Assembly: GCF_000012985.1 (NCBI RefSeq)
Contig: NC_007645.1
Coordinates: 4,486,581 to 4,550,580 of the forward strand
DNA: 64,000 nucleotides
DNA from: Hahella chejuensis KCTC 2396
Lineage (GTDB): Bacteria; Pseudomonadota; Gammaproteobacteria; Pseudomonadales; Oleiphilaceae
Direction of reading: 5' to 3'
The notes under the pieces were generated by a model. The model worked only from the letters and a program-made list of their open reading frames with translations. It was not told the origin of the DNA and ran no database searches. This document shows, in pieces, positions 63,954 through 64,000 of the stretch (positions are counted from its first letter, which is position 1; the number at the start of each line of letters is the position of its first letter). The position numbers and the translations under genes are program-made.

Positions 63954-64000
63954 AAGAAAAGATCCCGCCCCTGCAGTTATGCAAATGCCTTGCTCTGCTG
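63950..64000 (+). CDS. Next nir gene, N-terminal fragment (runs off the window)
   Basis: 17 codons are visible: MKEKIPPLQLCKCLALL, a charged start followed by a hydrophobic stretch as in a signal sequence. It overlaps the nirC stop, so it is in the same operon. By position it could be nirF (heme d1 biosynthesis), whose product is exported; this is context only, as the sequence is too short. Confidence 0.55.
   Translation, partial: MKEKIPPLQLCKCLALL

Overview
The window looks like a chromosomal piece of a marine gammaproteobacterium of the Oceanospirillales type; Hahella is the closest match I can suggest from memory. Supporting this are GC-rich coding with Gram-negative gene sets, a mtnA-mtaD-ubiG-mupP-yciK block in the order known from pseudomonads, a complete ccmABCDEFGHI cluster, an fpr/finR divergent pair, and a cNor/cd1 denitrification locus. 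Genes are dense and there are no rRNA, tRNA or CRISPR features. The species is an inference, not something read directly.

Layout. 1-5.8 kb: the start of a response regulator, a sterol-desaturase-type membrane hydroxylase, then a tight minus-strand run of five genes. These are an unrecognised NADAR-resembling protein, a DUF4166 protein, a DUF99 protein, a fusion of an AbiEii-type nucleotidyltransferase to an RNA ligase, and a duplicated-domain protein; a GNAT gene lies upstream. 6-11.4 kb: a secreted LasA-like M23 peptidase, an O-methyltransferase, a flavin monooxygenase and a quinone oxidoreductase. 11.5-14.6 kb: a 45-residue membrane peptide and a two-component pair of the 'dedicated sortase system' type with no sortase nearby. 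14.7-20 kb: the mtnA | mtaD-ubiG-mupP-yciK-DUF1499 block, with yciK frameshifted. 20-27.2 kb: the cytochrome c maturation operon. 27.4-31.8 kb: FliK-like and FlhB-like proteins, DUF1244, Dps and an MscS channel.

31.8-46 kb: small hypotheticals, a solute-binding protein, a BON protein, an L,D-transpeptidase overlapping an M15-type peptidase, a phosphoesterase and lipid kinase pair, small stress-type membrane proteins, fpr/finR, and an AraC/PhyH divergent pair. 45.9-50.4 kb: an AT-richer island with a DUF4123 adaptor, a large putative type VI effector, a putative immunity protein and a broken IS630 transposase. 50.6-56 kb: an MBL-fold enzyme, a parvulin, an ABC exporter, DUF454 and a MetY-type sulfhydrylase. 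56-64 kb: denitrification, with norQ-X-norC-norB-norD leftward and cytochrome c-nirS-nirC-(next nir gene) rightward. A perfect FNR/DNR-type palindrome lies between these divergent units.

The main points for follow-up are the RNA-ligase operon, the DUF4123 effector module with an unrecognised toxin domain, and a family of modular multi-hairpin intergenic repeats present in three copies with compensatory changes. Also notable are the yciK frameshift and a 14-bp tandem repeat array at the end of norD.
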